NCBI GenBank assembly: GCA_021844275.1 | Contig: JAKBTR010000100.1 | Location: 1-7,925, forward strand | DNA: 7,925 nt | Source of the DNA: Nitrospirota bacterium | Lineage (GTDB): Bacteria > Nitrospirota_A > Leptospirillia > Leptospirillales > Leptospirillaceae | Direction: 5' to 3' | Part shown: in pieces, positions 1-6,274 of the stretch | How the letters are laid out: every line of letters begins with the position of its first letter | Position numbering within the stretch: position 1 is the first letter of the stretch | The notes under the pieces: generated by a model | What the model was told of the DNA's origin: nothing | The model's database searches: none | What the model saw: only the letters and a program-made list of their open reading frames with translations | Translations under genes and position numbers: made by a program

Positions 1-537
1 ACCGCTCAGGAAACCGTCATAGCGTTTCTCCAGTCCGGAAACTCCACTATTGTCGATTCCCGTGGAACCAAGGACTGAATGAGAGGACAGGCCTTCGGGA
101 TAAAAACGCTTTTCCTCCTCCGCCAGAAAAAGTCCCGGAAAGGAATGCGACCGGATCCATCCGGCCTGGCTGGGGGTCAGGCCATGTCTTATCCAGACAA
201 AGTGTGTACGTTTTCTGAAAAGATGTTCGAGCCTGGAGCGGGACATTCCAAGAATCGGAGACAGGCGTGCAGCGACACTTCTTGGGGAAAGGCGAGAACG
301 GAAAAGGATGGGATCGGCCACGAGGGAGGAAATCTCGTGATTGCTGACAAGAAAATTGTTCTGGCGATCGAGGATAGCACCGCGCTCTCCGTGGATTTGC
401 AGGAAACGCTGATGCTCCTTCAGAGAAGCCGTCTGGTAGCGGGACCGGTTGAGAAACTGAATATTGACCAACCGGAGAGACACGACAAGGAATCCCAGCA
501 TCACAGATAGGACCACGATTTGAGTCCGGAGCTTCAA
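1..537 (-). CDS. ftsI: FtsI, class B penicillin-binding protein (septal transpeptidase), N-terminal part, cut by the window edge
   Basis: Septal peptidoglycan transpeptidase of the divisome. Only the first 179 residues are inside the window; the catalytic SxxK domain lies beyond the left edge. The visible part has a short basic N-terminus (MKLR), one membrane segment at about residues 6-24, the class B PBP signature RGAILDR at 52-58, and dimerisation-domain motifs: FVWIRHGL (113-120), PGLFLAEEEKRFYP (134-147), VLGSTGIDNSG (155-165) and GLEKRYDGFLSG (168-179). The start chosen is TTG at 537, preceded by GGGAGGA at 549-543 with a 5-base spacer. An in-frame TGA at 573-571 excludes any longer form, and later GTG or ATG codons would cut into the membrane anchor. 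It follows ftsL after an 87-base gap. Family assignment is firm; FtsI versus a sporulation-type SpoVD paralogue rests on the dcw context. Confidence 0.93.
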   Translation of the reverse strand, partial: MKLRTQIVVLSVMLGFLVVSLRLVNIQFLNRSRYQTASLKEHQRFLQIHGERGAILDRQNNFLVSNHEISSLVADPILFRSRLSPRSVAARLSPILGMSRSRLEHLFRKRTHFVWIRHGLTPSQAGWIRSHSFPGLFLAEEEKRFYPEGLSSHSVLGSTGIDNSGVSGLEKRYDGFLSG

Positions 538-542
538 GAGAT

Positions 543-549
543 TCCTCCC
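543..549 (-). promoter_or_regulatory. Ribosome binding site fixing the TTG start of ftsI
   Basis: GGGAGGA on the minus strand ends 5 bases before TTG at 537. It is the best Shine-Dalgarno match near any in-frame start and decides a non-ATG start that would otherwise be missed. Confidence 0.75.
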
Positions 550-624
550 GCCGGCGCGATACGGTCCGATTCAGCGATTACAAGACGATGCCACCCTTAC
601 GAACGCTTGTCCTCTTGTTTTCCG

Positions 625-900
625 TCAGGGGATATAGACTACCGTCGCAGGTGGCACGCGCTTCAACCCGTGCTCCCTGGAGTATTCCCGGACACGGGCC
701 TCCCGGGTCAGCATGGCCTCTTCCACTTCCAAAGACTTCAGGAGCTTTTCCTGCTTCAAGATCGCATCCCTGTTGCGGGCCATTTCATGGTCGGCACGAA
801 CAGACAGGATGGAAACGCTCATCGCTCCCAAAAAATAGACCAGTGCGAAAAAGAAGAAGACCCAAGCGAATCGGGGATGAAGAATACGTTCAAGTCGCAA
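625..900 (-). CDS. ftsL: FtsL-like cell division protein
   Basis: Small bitopic divisome protein. In the family it forms a complex with FtsB and FtsQ and helps activate FtsWI. The 91-residue product has a basic N-terminus, one hydrophobic segment at about 11-33 (rich in Phe, Leu and Val), then a charged heptad-like helix at about 36-70 suited to a coiled coil, and a tail REHGLKRVPP typical of FtsL. Primary sequence is poorly conserved in this family, so the call leans on size, topology and position between rsmH and ftsI. The start is TTG at 900, with GAGGG at 911-907 six bases upstream. An in-frame TGA just before the ribosome binding site rules out a longer form. The gene overlaps the end of rsmH by 11 bases, implying translational coupling. 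Confidence 0.87.
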   Translation of the reverse strand: MRLERILHPRFAWVFFFFALVYFLGAMSVSILSVRADHEMARNRDAILKQEKLLKSLEVEEAMLTREARVREYSREHGLKRVPPATVVYIP

Positions 901-1822
901 TGTAAACCCTCAACTTGGCGCTTCTCGATCGCGGATTTTTCTGTATTTCCGCCTTGCCCGGAAGCACCGGTTTGGATTGCAGAAGTCGCCCCCATCCCTC
1001 CCGAACCCAACTCCGGAAGAGATGCTTGATTTCCCTGTCTTCCCGCGAGTGAAAAGTCAGAACGGCCAATCTGCCTCCCGAAACCAGGATGGGCCGTACT
1101 CCCGACACACCACGAACCAGGGAGTCGATCTCTCCGTTCACCACGATTCGGAGAGCCATGAACACACGGGTCGCCGGATGCCGCCGACTGCGACGGTATC
1201 CCCTCCGATAGTAGACGCCGCTCACAAAAGCGGCCAGTTCCTTCGGAGTCCGGGGAAGACGCCCCCGGGATCGGGACTGGACAAGAGCCCTGGCAATAAC
1301 CATCGCCAGAGGCTCGTCTCCGAAATTCGAGAAAATCGCCGCCATCTCTTCCGCGGAACGGTTTTCCAGAATGTCCAGAGCGGTGGTTCGGAGATGAGGA
1401 TCCATCCGCATGTCCAGAATCCCTTCCCCGTCAAAAGAGAGTCCGGCTCCGTCTTCAGACGCCTGTGGCATCGACCAGCCAGAATCGAGGACGACCCCTG
1501 AAACAACCAGTCCGGCTCGGGACAGGAACTCGCCCATGTCGGCGTGGTTCATACAGACCAGACGGAGACGCTCTCCATAAAGCGGCAAGAGGTCCTCGCG
1601 AGCCTTTTCGATCGCTTTCGGATCGCGGTCGATTGCAACCACCGAACCGCCCGCTTCGAGTATCGCCCGGGAATGTCCTCCCTGCCCCAGAGTCGCATCG
1701 ACATACCAATGCCCCGGCTGAACGTTCAGGGCTTCCATCACTTCCCCGGTCATGACCGGAAAATGGACATCCCGCCCTTCGGACACCGACTTGACCCCTT
1801 CATCCCCCATCTCTTCGGCCAT
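890..1822 (-). CDS. rsmH: RsmH (MraW), 16S rRNA C1402 N4-methyltransferase
   Basis: S-adenosylmethionine-dependent methylation of N4 of cytidine 1402 in 16S rRNA, at the ribosomal P site. The 310-residue length is normal. Visible motifs: HFPVM at 20-24 (family HxPVM), the SAM-binding loop DATLGQGGH at 42-50, an acidic residue in AIDRD (63-67), LSFDGEGILDMRM (128-140), HPATRVFMALRIVVN (215-229), GGRLAVLTFHSREDREIK (249-266) and the C-terminal NPRSRSAKLR (296-305). One normally invariant stretch is altered: LDSGWSMPQ at 112-120 in place of the usual LDLGxSSxQ. ATG at 1822 follows mraZ by 14 bases, with AAGGG 8 bases upstream; a second ATG four codons later is possible. It is the second gene of the mraZ operon. 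Confidence 0.96.
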   Translation of the reverse strand: MAEEMGDEGVKSVSEGRDVHFPVMTGEVMEALNVQPGHWYVDATLGQGGHSRAILEAGGSVVAIDRDPKAIEKAREDLLPLYGERLRLVCMNHADMGEFLSRAGLVVSGVVLDSGWSMPQASEDGAGLSFDGEGILDMRMDPHLRTTALDILENRSAEEMAAIFSNFGDEPLAMVIARALVQSRSRGRLPRTPKELAAFVSGVYYRRGYRRSRRHPATRVFMALRIVVNGEIDSLVRGVSGVRPILVSGGRLAVLTFHSREDREIKHLFRSWVREGWGRLLQSKPVLPGKAEIQKNPRSRSAKLRVYIAT

Positions 1823-1836
1823 TCCGCTTGCCCTTA

Positions 1837-2280
1837 TCAGAACAGACCCGACAGGGCGGCGGAAACACTCTGGATACGTTCTTTCCCGGTCAATTGGGCC
1901 AATCGGTCTCCGTTCCAGATCTCGAACTTGTTTAAAAGGCCGACAAACCAGACATCCCTGTCCAGGTGCGCAAAATCCCGGAGCGGCTGAGGAATAAGGA
2001 TACGTCCCTGTCGGTCAGGCTGTACATCGGTCGCCCATCCAATAGTGAAACGCAGATACGTTTTCAGGTCTTCGTTCATTTGAGGAAGGGCGCCGACCTT
2101 TTCTTCAAGCTCTCTCCAAGCGGACTCGGGGTATACGACGAGACATTCGTCGGGTTCGACCGTGATCACGAGCGAACCGCTCTTTTCCGGACCGTCCAGA
2201 CTGTCGCGAAACCGCTGCGGAATAGCGACCCGTCCTTTATCATCAAGAGAGTGCTGGTAACGGCCCCGAAAAATTTTCAC
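1837..2280 (-). CDS. mraZ: MraZ, transcriptional regulator of the division/cell wall cluster
   Basis: DNA-binding regulator with two SpoVT/AbrB-like halves. In E. coli it represses its own operon and acts on other genes. The 147-residue form chosen here has the duplicated signature DDKGRVAIP at 13-21 and DRQGRILIP at 89-97, and the conserved N-terminal FRGRYQHSLDDKGR. The start chosen is GTG at 2280, because MraZ proteins begin within a few residues of FRG and the predicted transcript starts near 2306. A GTG at 2304 in the same frame would add eight residues and be almost leaderless. The gene ends in tandem TGA TAA and is followed by rsmH after 14 bases. The four repeats that span its leader and touch the start codon are its expected binding sites. 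Confidence 0.95.
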   Translation of the reverse strand: MKIFRGRYQHSLDDKGRVAIPQRFRDSLDGPEKSGSLVITVEPDECLVVYPESAWRELEEKVGALPQMNEDLKTYLRFTIGWATDVQPDRQGRILIPQPLRDFAHLDRDVWFVGLLNKFEIWNGDRLAQLTGKERIQSVSAALSGLF

Positions 2281-2313
2281 CCACTTCCCCCCACTCTTTA
2301 CCACTTGACCCCA
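2279..2313 (-). promoter_or_regulatory. MraZ operator: four direct repeats at 10-bp spacing
   Basis: Reading the minus strand, TGGGG (2313-2309), TGGTA (2303-2299), TGGGG (2293-2289) and TGGGT (2283-2279) are each separated by exactly 5 bases. MraZ of E. coli is known to bind TGGGN repeats with 5-base spacers near its own promoter. Three of the boxes are preceded by AG, giving AGTGG, close to the AAAGTG-type boxes described in mollicutes. The first box shares its T with the end of the -10 element and the last overlaps the GTG start codon, so bound protein should block both transcription and translation initiation. Confidence 0.85.
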
Positions 2314-2340
2314 TTATAGGAGCTAAAAAGAGATTGTCAA
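2313..2340 (-). promoter_or_regulatory. Sigma70-type promoter of the mraZ-rsmH-ftsL-ftsI operon
   Basis: On the minus strand TTGACA (2340-2335) and TATAAT (2318-2313) are both exact consensus hexamers, separated by 16 bases. Transcription should begin near 2306, giving a leader of about 26 bases before GTG at 2280. Such a strong promoter fits a gene set held down by its own repressor. Confidence 0.88.
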
Positions 2341-2381
2341 CACCATCTTTCACCTTCCTTTCTTCCCGTCAGCGCCACAGT

Positions 2382-2391
2382 TTGCGCGCAA
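2382..2391. repeat. 10-bp perfect palindrome in the mraZ/fmdB intergenic region
   Basis: TTGCGCGCAA is a perfect inverted repeat lying between the divergent mraZ and zinc-ribbon genes, upstream of the mraZ -35 box. It could be an operator, but palindromes of this size occur by chance and no regulator is suggested nearby. Confidence 0.3.
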
Positions 2392-2480
2392 GGAATGGGA
2401 GAACTCGCCCAGCGCTTGAATCCATCCGGAGGGCTCTGGTAAAGTGTATAAACATATGTAGGTTGCAACAGCCCTATGGG

Positions 2481-2485
2481 AGGAG
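2481..2485 (+). promoter_or_regulatory. Ribosome binding site of the zinc-ribbon gene
   Basis: AGGAG, within GGGAGGAG, is spaced 7 bases from ATG 2493. This decides between two in-frame ATG codons six bases apart. Confidence 0.7.
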
Positions 2486-2492
2486 AATGCCA

Positions 2493-2738
2493 ATGCCAAT
2501 TTATGAATATGCTTGCCAGGGATGCGGGAAAAGATTTTCGCTGCTCCAGTCCATTCATGTAGGACCTGGAGAAACCAGTTGCCCTGAATGCAACAGCCTG
2601 AACCTGAACAAGGTTCCTTCGTCTTTCAGCAGCACCAGCGGAGCCGAACCCTGGAGCGGTGGCTCGCAGGAAATGGCGACGGCTCCGTCTTCTGCTTCTG
2701 GCGGCGGATGTTGCGGGGGTGGCTGCGGTTGCATGTGA
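2493..2738 (+). CDS. FmdB-family zinc-ribbon protein with a Gly/Cys-rich tail
   Basis: An 81-residue protein of the FmdB/CxxC regulatory type, named after a putative regulator of formamidase and amidase genes; the true function of most members is unknown. The N-terminus MPIYEYAC is the family hallmark. A four-Cys zinc ribbon is formed by C8-C11 and C30-C33, with a short loop between them. Residues 43-69 are Ser/Ala/Gly-rich and probably disordered. The tail at 70-81 contains C73, C74, C78 and C80 among glycines and may bind metal. ATG at 2493 was chosen over ATG at 2487 because AGGAG at 2481-2485 lies 7 bases from the former and only 1 from the latter, and because the family starts at MP(I/L)YEY. 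It is transcribed away from mraZ. A TATAAA at 2447-2452 could be its -10, but no good -35 is visible. Confidence 0.9.
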   Translation: MPIYEYACQGCGKRFSLLQSIHVGPGETSCPECNSLNLNKVPSSFSSTSGAEPWSGGSQEMATAPSSASGGGCCGGGCGCM

Positions 2739-2836
2739 GTCCGGTTTCACTCTGCCTTTTCCCGGCCTGACGACATACATTTTCAAATGATAAAGACAGA
2801 CCGGATGAAAAAAAGAATCTCAAGGAATTTACTATA

Positions 2837-3379
2837 ATGGGCCGCTTCTCAAGGTTCTTCTTTTGGAGGGGCCTTTTTTTCGCGACCTTTTCCTTCTTTC
2901 TCCTCTCCGCGTGTCATCTTCAGACGTCCTCTCCCCTCAGGATCAAAACCGGGACTCCCTCTCTCGTGTCGATGAACGATATGACGTTCATTCTCCTGCC
3001 CCTGGAAATCACAGACAGAGGGTCCCGCACCTTGCGCATCCATCTGAGACACTGTCTGCTCGACCTCTCGACGACCGGAGGGCAGAACTTCCGTCTGCGC
3101 GGAAAGGACACCTATACATTCATCCTTCAACACGCAGACAAGCCTTCGAAATCCGTCTATCCGCCGGAATGGCATTCTCGCTGGATCAATCACGTCCTGT
3201 CACACAAGGATATCGTCATCCCGGCCGTCCACCGGAAATTCTTTCCTCTTTTCTTCCTTTACCGGGGACGTCTGTCAGGGTTCCAGCACATGACGATCCA
3301 TCTGATCTACTCCTATCCGCAGACGGCAACAAACGACGAAATCCTTCTCGATATTTCTTCTCCCACACAAAACCACTGA
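2837..3379 (+). CDS. Predicted lipoprotein of unknown function
   Basis: I do not recognise this 180-residue protein. It has a basic N-terminus (R3, R6, R11), a very hydrophobic core at about 12-23 and a lipobox LLSAC, so lipidation at Cys26 after signal peptidase II cleavage is expected. The residue after the Cys is His, not Asp, so outer-membrane retention is likely if Lol rules apply. The mature part alternates short hydrophobic and polar stretches, for example MTFILLPLEI at 49-58 and MTIHLIYSY at 152-160, suggesting a beta-rich fold. It holds one further Cys (C73) and no enzyme motif I can name. The start is ATG at 2837 with AAGGA at 2822-2826. A similarly long reading frame overlaps in another phase but lacks any export signal. 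It may be co-transcribed with the zinc-ribbon gene 98 bases upstream, since no terminator separates them. Confidence 0.72.
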   Translation: MGRFSRFFFWRGLFFATFSFFLLSACHLQTSSPLRIKTGTPSLVSMNDMTFILLPLEITDRGSRTLRIHLRHCLLDLSTTGGQNFRLRGKDTYTFILQHADKPSKSVYPPEWHSRWINHVLSHKDIVIPAVHRKFFPLFFLYRGRLSGFQHMTIHLIYSYPQTATNDEILLDISSPTQNH

Positions 3380-3462
3380 TTGCTGCAATACCCATAAGAA
3401 AAGCTTGACGACTCCCGTTCTTCTGTTCTTCCTTACCCCTTGGTCTCCCCTTATTCAAGAAC

Positions 3463-3497
3463 AAAAAAGGGGAGTGGGCTTTCTCGCCCACTCCCCC
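3463..3497 (-). terminator. Intrinsic terminator of the peroxiredoxin gene
   Basis: On the minus strand an 11-bp perfect stem (GGGGAGTGGGC on one arm, GCCCACTCCCC on the other, at 3496-3486 and 3479-3469) encloses a 6-base loop and is followed directly by TTTTTT (3468-3463). It begins about 28 bases after the peroxiredoxin stop codon. On the plus strand the hairpin has no T-run after it, so it should serve only the minus-strand gene. Confidence 0.93.
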
Positions 3498-3524
3498 ATT
3501 CCTCCCGGACAAAGAACAGGAAAA

Positions 3525-3986
3525 CTACTTCAGCTGTTCGAGTGCCTTCAGAATTTCATTGTCGTCGCGGGCCGTCAGAATCTCCTGGACCTTGACGTAA
3601 CGAACGACTCCGGACTTGTCGACAATGACCGTCGCGCGCTTGTTGATGTTGGCTTCGGGAATAAAGAGACCATAGTCCTGACACACCTTCCTTTTGATAT
3701 CGGAAAGAAGGTTGTGCTTCAACTTCAGGCTTTCCTTCCAGGCTTTGTGCGACCAGACGCTGTCGGTGCTGATCCCGAAAACAACTGCATTAGCGTGATC
3801 GAATTTCGGAAGATCGTTGGAAAAACAGGTATTTTCATTGGTACAAACCGGACTCCAGTCCAACGGATAGAATGCCAGGACGACATTTTTCTTTCCCTGA
3901 AACGACGACAATGTCACTGCATTCTTGTCCTGATCCTCGAGTGTAAAATCCGGAGCCTTGTCTCCCACTTTTATTTCAGCAGCCAT
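3525..3986 (-). CDS. Peroxiredoxin, AhpE/Bcp-like thiol peroxidase
   Basis: Thioredoxin-fold peroxidase that reduces hydrogen peroxide or organic hydroperoxides, with electrons from a thiol partner; likely cytoplasmic, as no signal peptide is seen. The 153 residues are full length. Motifs: APDFTL at 11-16, the active-site loop PLDWSPVC at 41-48 with peroxidatic Cys48 (family PxxxT/SxxC, with Ser45), and conserved Arg117 in NKRATVIVD. Two further cysteines, C54 and C102, are candidates for a resolving role. C54 lies six residues after C48, whereas typical BCP/PrxQ has the resolving Cys five residues on, so I favour an AhpE-like label. ATG at 3986 has AGGAGG at 4000-3995. It stands alone between the sucD end (111-base gap) and its own terminator. 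Confidence 0.93.
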   Translation of the reverse strand: MAAEIKVGDKAPDFTLEDQDKNAVTLSSFQGKKNVVLAFYPLDWSPVCTNENTCFSNDLPKFDHANAVVFGISTDSVWSHKAWKESLKLKHNLLSDIKRKVCQDYGLFIPEANINKRATVIVDKSGVVRYVKVQEILTARDDNEILKALEQLK

Positions 3987-4097
3987 GTATCTATCCTCCT
4001 TGGTAAACCACCCTGATTATGAATACGCATTTTACTTACTTTCTTCCGATCAGTACCCGGAAGAGCTACCCTTACTCCCCGGCCCAAGACTTTCCGT

Positions 4098-5015
4098 CTA
4101 GGCGGGGAGAAGGGTCTTGCGGGATTTTCCGGAGGCCAAGACGTCTGCGACGGTCTTCCCGATCAGGGACGGATTGTCCACAACACGAACTCCGTGACTC
4201 TCCAGAAACGCCATCTTGTCCCTTGCTGTTCCTTTTCCACCAGAAACAATTGCGCCAGCGTGTCCCATTCTGCGCCCAGGTGGCGCCGTCAGTCCGGCAA
4301 TGAACCCTACAACAGGCTTTGTCATTTTTGCGTCTGCAAAGACGGCGGCCCGCTCTTCATCTTCTCCCCCGATTTCTCCGATCATGACGACCGCCTCGGT
4401 TTCGGGATCCGATTCGAACATTTCGAGGACGTCGATAAAATTCAGTCCGCGCACCGGATCTCCACCGATTCCGACACACGTGGATTCGCCAAGACCCAGC
4501 TGGGTCAGCTGCCATACAGCTTCGTAGGTGAGCGTCCCGCTGCGGGAAACGACTCCCACGCGTCCCCTTTTATGAATGTACCCGGGCATAATACCGATCT
4601 TTGCACCATCAGGGGTGATGATTCCCGGACAGTTGGGACCGATGAGGCGAATCGGCTTACCTTGATCGTTACGGCTGTCGAGGACGCGCCGGACCCGAAC
4701 CATGTCCAGCACGGGAATGCCTTCGGTAATGCAGACGATCAGGGGGATTTCTGCCGCGATTGACTCCAGAATCGCATCGGCCGCAAACGCCGGGGGAACG
4801 AATATCAGAGAGACGTCAGGATTTTCAGCCTCTCGGGCATCGAACACAGAGTTCCAGACCGGAAATCCTTCGTGCATGGTGCCTCCCTTGCCGGGAGTCA
4901 CCCCACCTACCACTTTCGTCCCATATTCCCGGCAGGCCGTCGCATGGTAGCTGCCTTCCTTCCCCGTGATACCCTGAACGATAACCCGGGTCGATCGGTC
5001 GACCAGAATGCTCAT
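4098..5015 (-). CDS. sucD: Succinyl-CoA ligase (ADP/GDP-forming) alpha subunit
   Basis: CoA-binding and phospho-histidine subunit of succinyl-CoA synthetase, which interconverts succinate, CoA and NTP with succinyl-CoA, NDP and phosphate. In a reductive TCA cycle it runs toward succinyl-CoA. The 305 residues are close to the usual 290-300. Motifs: the Rossmann-type CoA domain with [14 protein letters not shown] at 11-24, GGVTPGKGG (37-45), the GPNCPGII segment (126-133), [11 protein letters not shown] (155-165), GEIGG (213-217) and the catalytic GHAGAI loop, giving phosphorylated His252. The ATG overlaps the sucC stop as ATGA, so the two subunits are translationally coupled. Citryl-CoA synthetase small subunits are homologous; length and close match to SucD favour the succinate enzyme. 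No clear intrinsic terminator follows. Confidence 0.95.
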   Translation of the reverse strand: MSILVDRSTRVIVQGITGKEGSYHATACREYGTKVVGGVTPGKGGTMHEGFPVWNSVFDAREAENPDVSLIFVPPAFAADAILESIAAEIPLIVCITEGIPVLDMVRVRRVLDSRNDQGKPIRLIGPNCPGIITPDGAKIGIMPGYIHKRGRVGVVSRSGTLTYEAVWQLTQLGLGESTCVGIGGDPVRGLNFIDVLEMFESDPETEAVVMIGEIGGEDEERAAVFADAKMTKPVVGFIAGLTAPPGRRMGHAGAIVSGGKGTARDKMAFLESHGVRVVDNPSLIGKTVADVLASGKSRKTLLPA

Positions 5016-6202
5016 TTGTCCCCCTTTACGGCCAGTACAATTTTTTCCGCCCCTTCGTAAAGCTCCTCCGCCACCTGAATGGCCAAACCGGAACTCCGGA
5101 GCATTTCTCTTCCCTCTTTCGCATTCGTCCCCTGAAGACGTACCACCAGGGGAATCGTAATCTTGACGTCCTGTGCTGCCGCAATAATGCCTCCGGCAAT
5201 TCTTTCGCAGCGGACGATGCCCCCAAAGATGTTGACAAAAATCCCTTTGACATGGGGATCTCCCAGGATGATCCGAAACGCCTGCTCCACTGTTTCCTTG
5301 CTGGCTCCGCCACCTACATCGAGGAAATTCGCGGGGGAACCGCCTGCGAGAGCAATCACGTCCATCGTCGCCATGGCGAGTCCGGCGCCGTTCACCATAC
5401 AGGCGATATTGCCGTCCAGTTTCACGTAATTCAGATTGTACTTCGACGCCTCGATCTCCAGCTCGTTCTCTTCCGACAAATCCCGGAGTCCACGAAGAGC
5501 CGGTTGCCGGCCTATAGCGTTGTCGTCGAATCCCACTTTCGCATCCAGTGCGACCAGACGGTCTTCTTTCGTCAGGACAAGAGGATTGATTTCCACCATG
5601 TTGGCGTCCCGTTTCTGGAAGAAGTCCAGCAGGTCCCGGACGATATTCACCATCTGGGACTGGACAGAAAATGGCAGACCCAAAAACTGGCTGATACGTC
5701 GACCAATATAAGGAGAATAGCCCTCCAGCGGGTCGAGCGCGAGATGGAAGATTTTCTCTGGATGATTCTGAGCAACCTCTTCTATCTCCATTCCCCCTTC
5801 CGTGCTCGCAATGAGAGTCATGCGACGAGTCGTCCGGTCCACGACGACCCCGAGATAGAATTCCCGGGCGATGTTGGAGCCTTCCTCAATCCAGACCTTC
5901 AGGACCTTCTTCCCTTCCGGACCTGTCTGATGCGTCACCAATGTCTTCCCAAGGATCTGGGAAACAAGATCCGGAATCTCTTCGGATTTTCGGGCGAGCT
6001 TTACCCCTCCCGCCTTTCCTCTTCCTCCGGCATGGATCTGAGCCTTGACCGCCCATACGGCAGGTTTCGTGTCTCCCCGAAAAAGAGGAGAGTCCGAGAG
6101 GATCTTCCTTGCCTCATCGACAGATTCGACGAGAACCCCGTTCGGAACAGGAATCCCGAATTCCTTGAAAAGTTCCTTTGCCTGGTATTCATGAATATTC
6201 AA
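5012..6202 (-). CDS. sucC: Succinyl-CoA ligase beta subunit (ATP-grasp)
   Basis: Nucleotide- and substrate-binding subunit of succinyl-CoA synthetase. It has 396 residues (E. coli SucC 388). The N-terminus [12 protein letters not shown] is the family hallmark. The ATP-grasp domain spans about 1-235, with [16 protein letters not shown] at 53-68, EINPL at 204-208 and [11 protein letters not shown] at 219-229. The ligase domain covers about 240-390, with [14 protein letters not shown] at 268-281, LDVGGGA (294-300), [10 protein letters not shown] (324-333) and [10 protein letters not shown] (355-364). The start is TTG at 6202, preceded by GGGAGAG at 6214-6208; the next in-frame Met would lose the signature. 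It lies 72 bases after the flavoprotein gene and overlaps sucD by 4 bases, so the three probably form one transcript. Confidence 0.95.
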   Translation of the reverse strand: MNIHEYQAKELFKEFGIPVPNGVLVESVDEARKILSDSPLFRGDTKPAVWAVKAQIHAGGRGKAGGVKLARKSEEIPDLVSQILGKTLVTHQTGPEGKKVLKVWIEEGSNIAREFYLGVVVDRTTRRMTLIASTEGGMEIEEVAQNHPEKIFHLALDPLEGYSPYIGRRISQFLGLPFSVQSQMVNIVRDLLDFFQKRDANMVEINPLVLTKEDRLVALDAKVGFDDNAIGRQPALRGLRDLSEENELEIEASKYNLNYVKLDGNIACMVNGAGLAMATMDVIALAGGSPANFLDVGGGASKETVEQAFRIILGDPHVKGIFVNIFGGIVRCERIAGGIIAAAQDVKITIPLVVRLQGTNAKEGREMLRSSGLAIQVAEELYEGAEKIVLAVKGDK

Positions 6203-6207
6203 TCGTT

Positions 6208-6214
6208 CTCTCCC
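6208..6214 (-). promoter_or_regulatory. Ribosome binding site fixing the TTG start of sucC
   Basis: GGGAGAG on the minus strand ends 5 bases before TTG at 6202. It supports the TTG that restores the family N-terminus MNIHEYQ. Confidence 0.65.
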
Positions 6215-6249
6215 TGTGAATGGAATGTGATCCTGTCCGTCTTCCGTCT

Positions 6250-6268
6250 GTTCATCGTCGGTTCATCG
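6250..6268. repeat. Short direct repeat between the flavoprotein gene and sucC
   Basis: GTTCATCG occurs twice with a 3-base gap (6250-6257 and 6261-6268), in the 72-base spacer. Two helical turns are not matched (11-base period). It may be chance or a weak operator. Confidence 0.25.
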
Positions 6269-6274
6269 GATCGT

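Noticed and set aside
79..510. Plus-strand open frame at the left end
   Set aside because: It is antisense to ftsI, whose frame carries clear penicillin-binding protein motifs throughout.
2281..2304. Longer mraZ form starting at GTG 2304
   Set aside because: It would add eight non-conserved residues encoded by the operator repeats, and the predicted transcript starts only about two bases before it. The family begins at FRG.
2833..2838. Perfect TATAAT just before and over the lipoprotein start codon
   Set aside because: No -35 element lies 16-18 bases upstream (the region is A-rich), and transcription from it would begin inside the coding region, removing the signal peptide.
2863..3408. Second plus-strand frame overlapping the lipoprotein gene
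   Set aside because: It has no export signal or motif and a skewed Arg/Ser/Pro composition. The other phase has a signal peptide and lipobox. The choice is likely but not certain.
3405..4016. Plus-strand frame across the peroxiredoxin gene
   Set aside because: It is antisense to a complete peroxiredoxin and reads through that gene's terminator hairpin.
3987..4097. Possible terminator hairpin after sucD (CCGGGGAG with CTCTTCCGG)
   Set aside because: The stem needs two wobble pairs and a bulge, and no T-run follows, so it is not a convincing intrinsic terminator.
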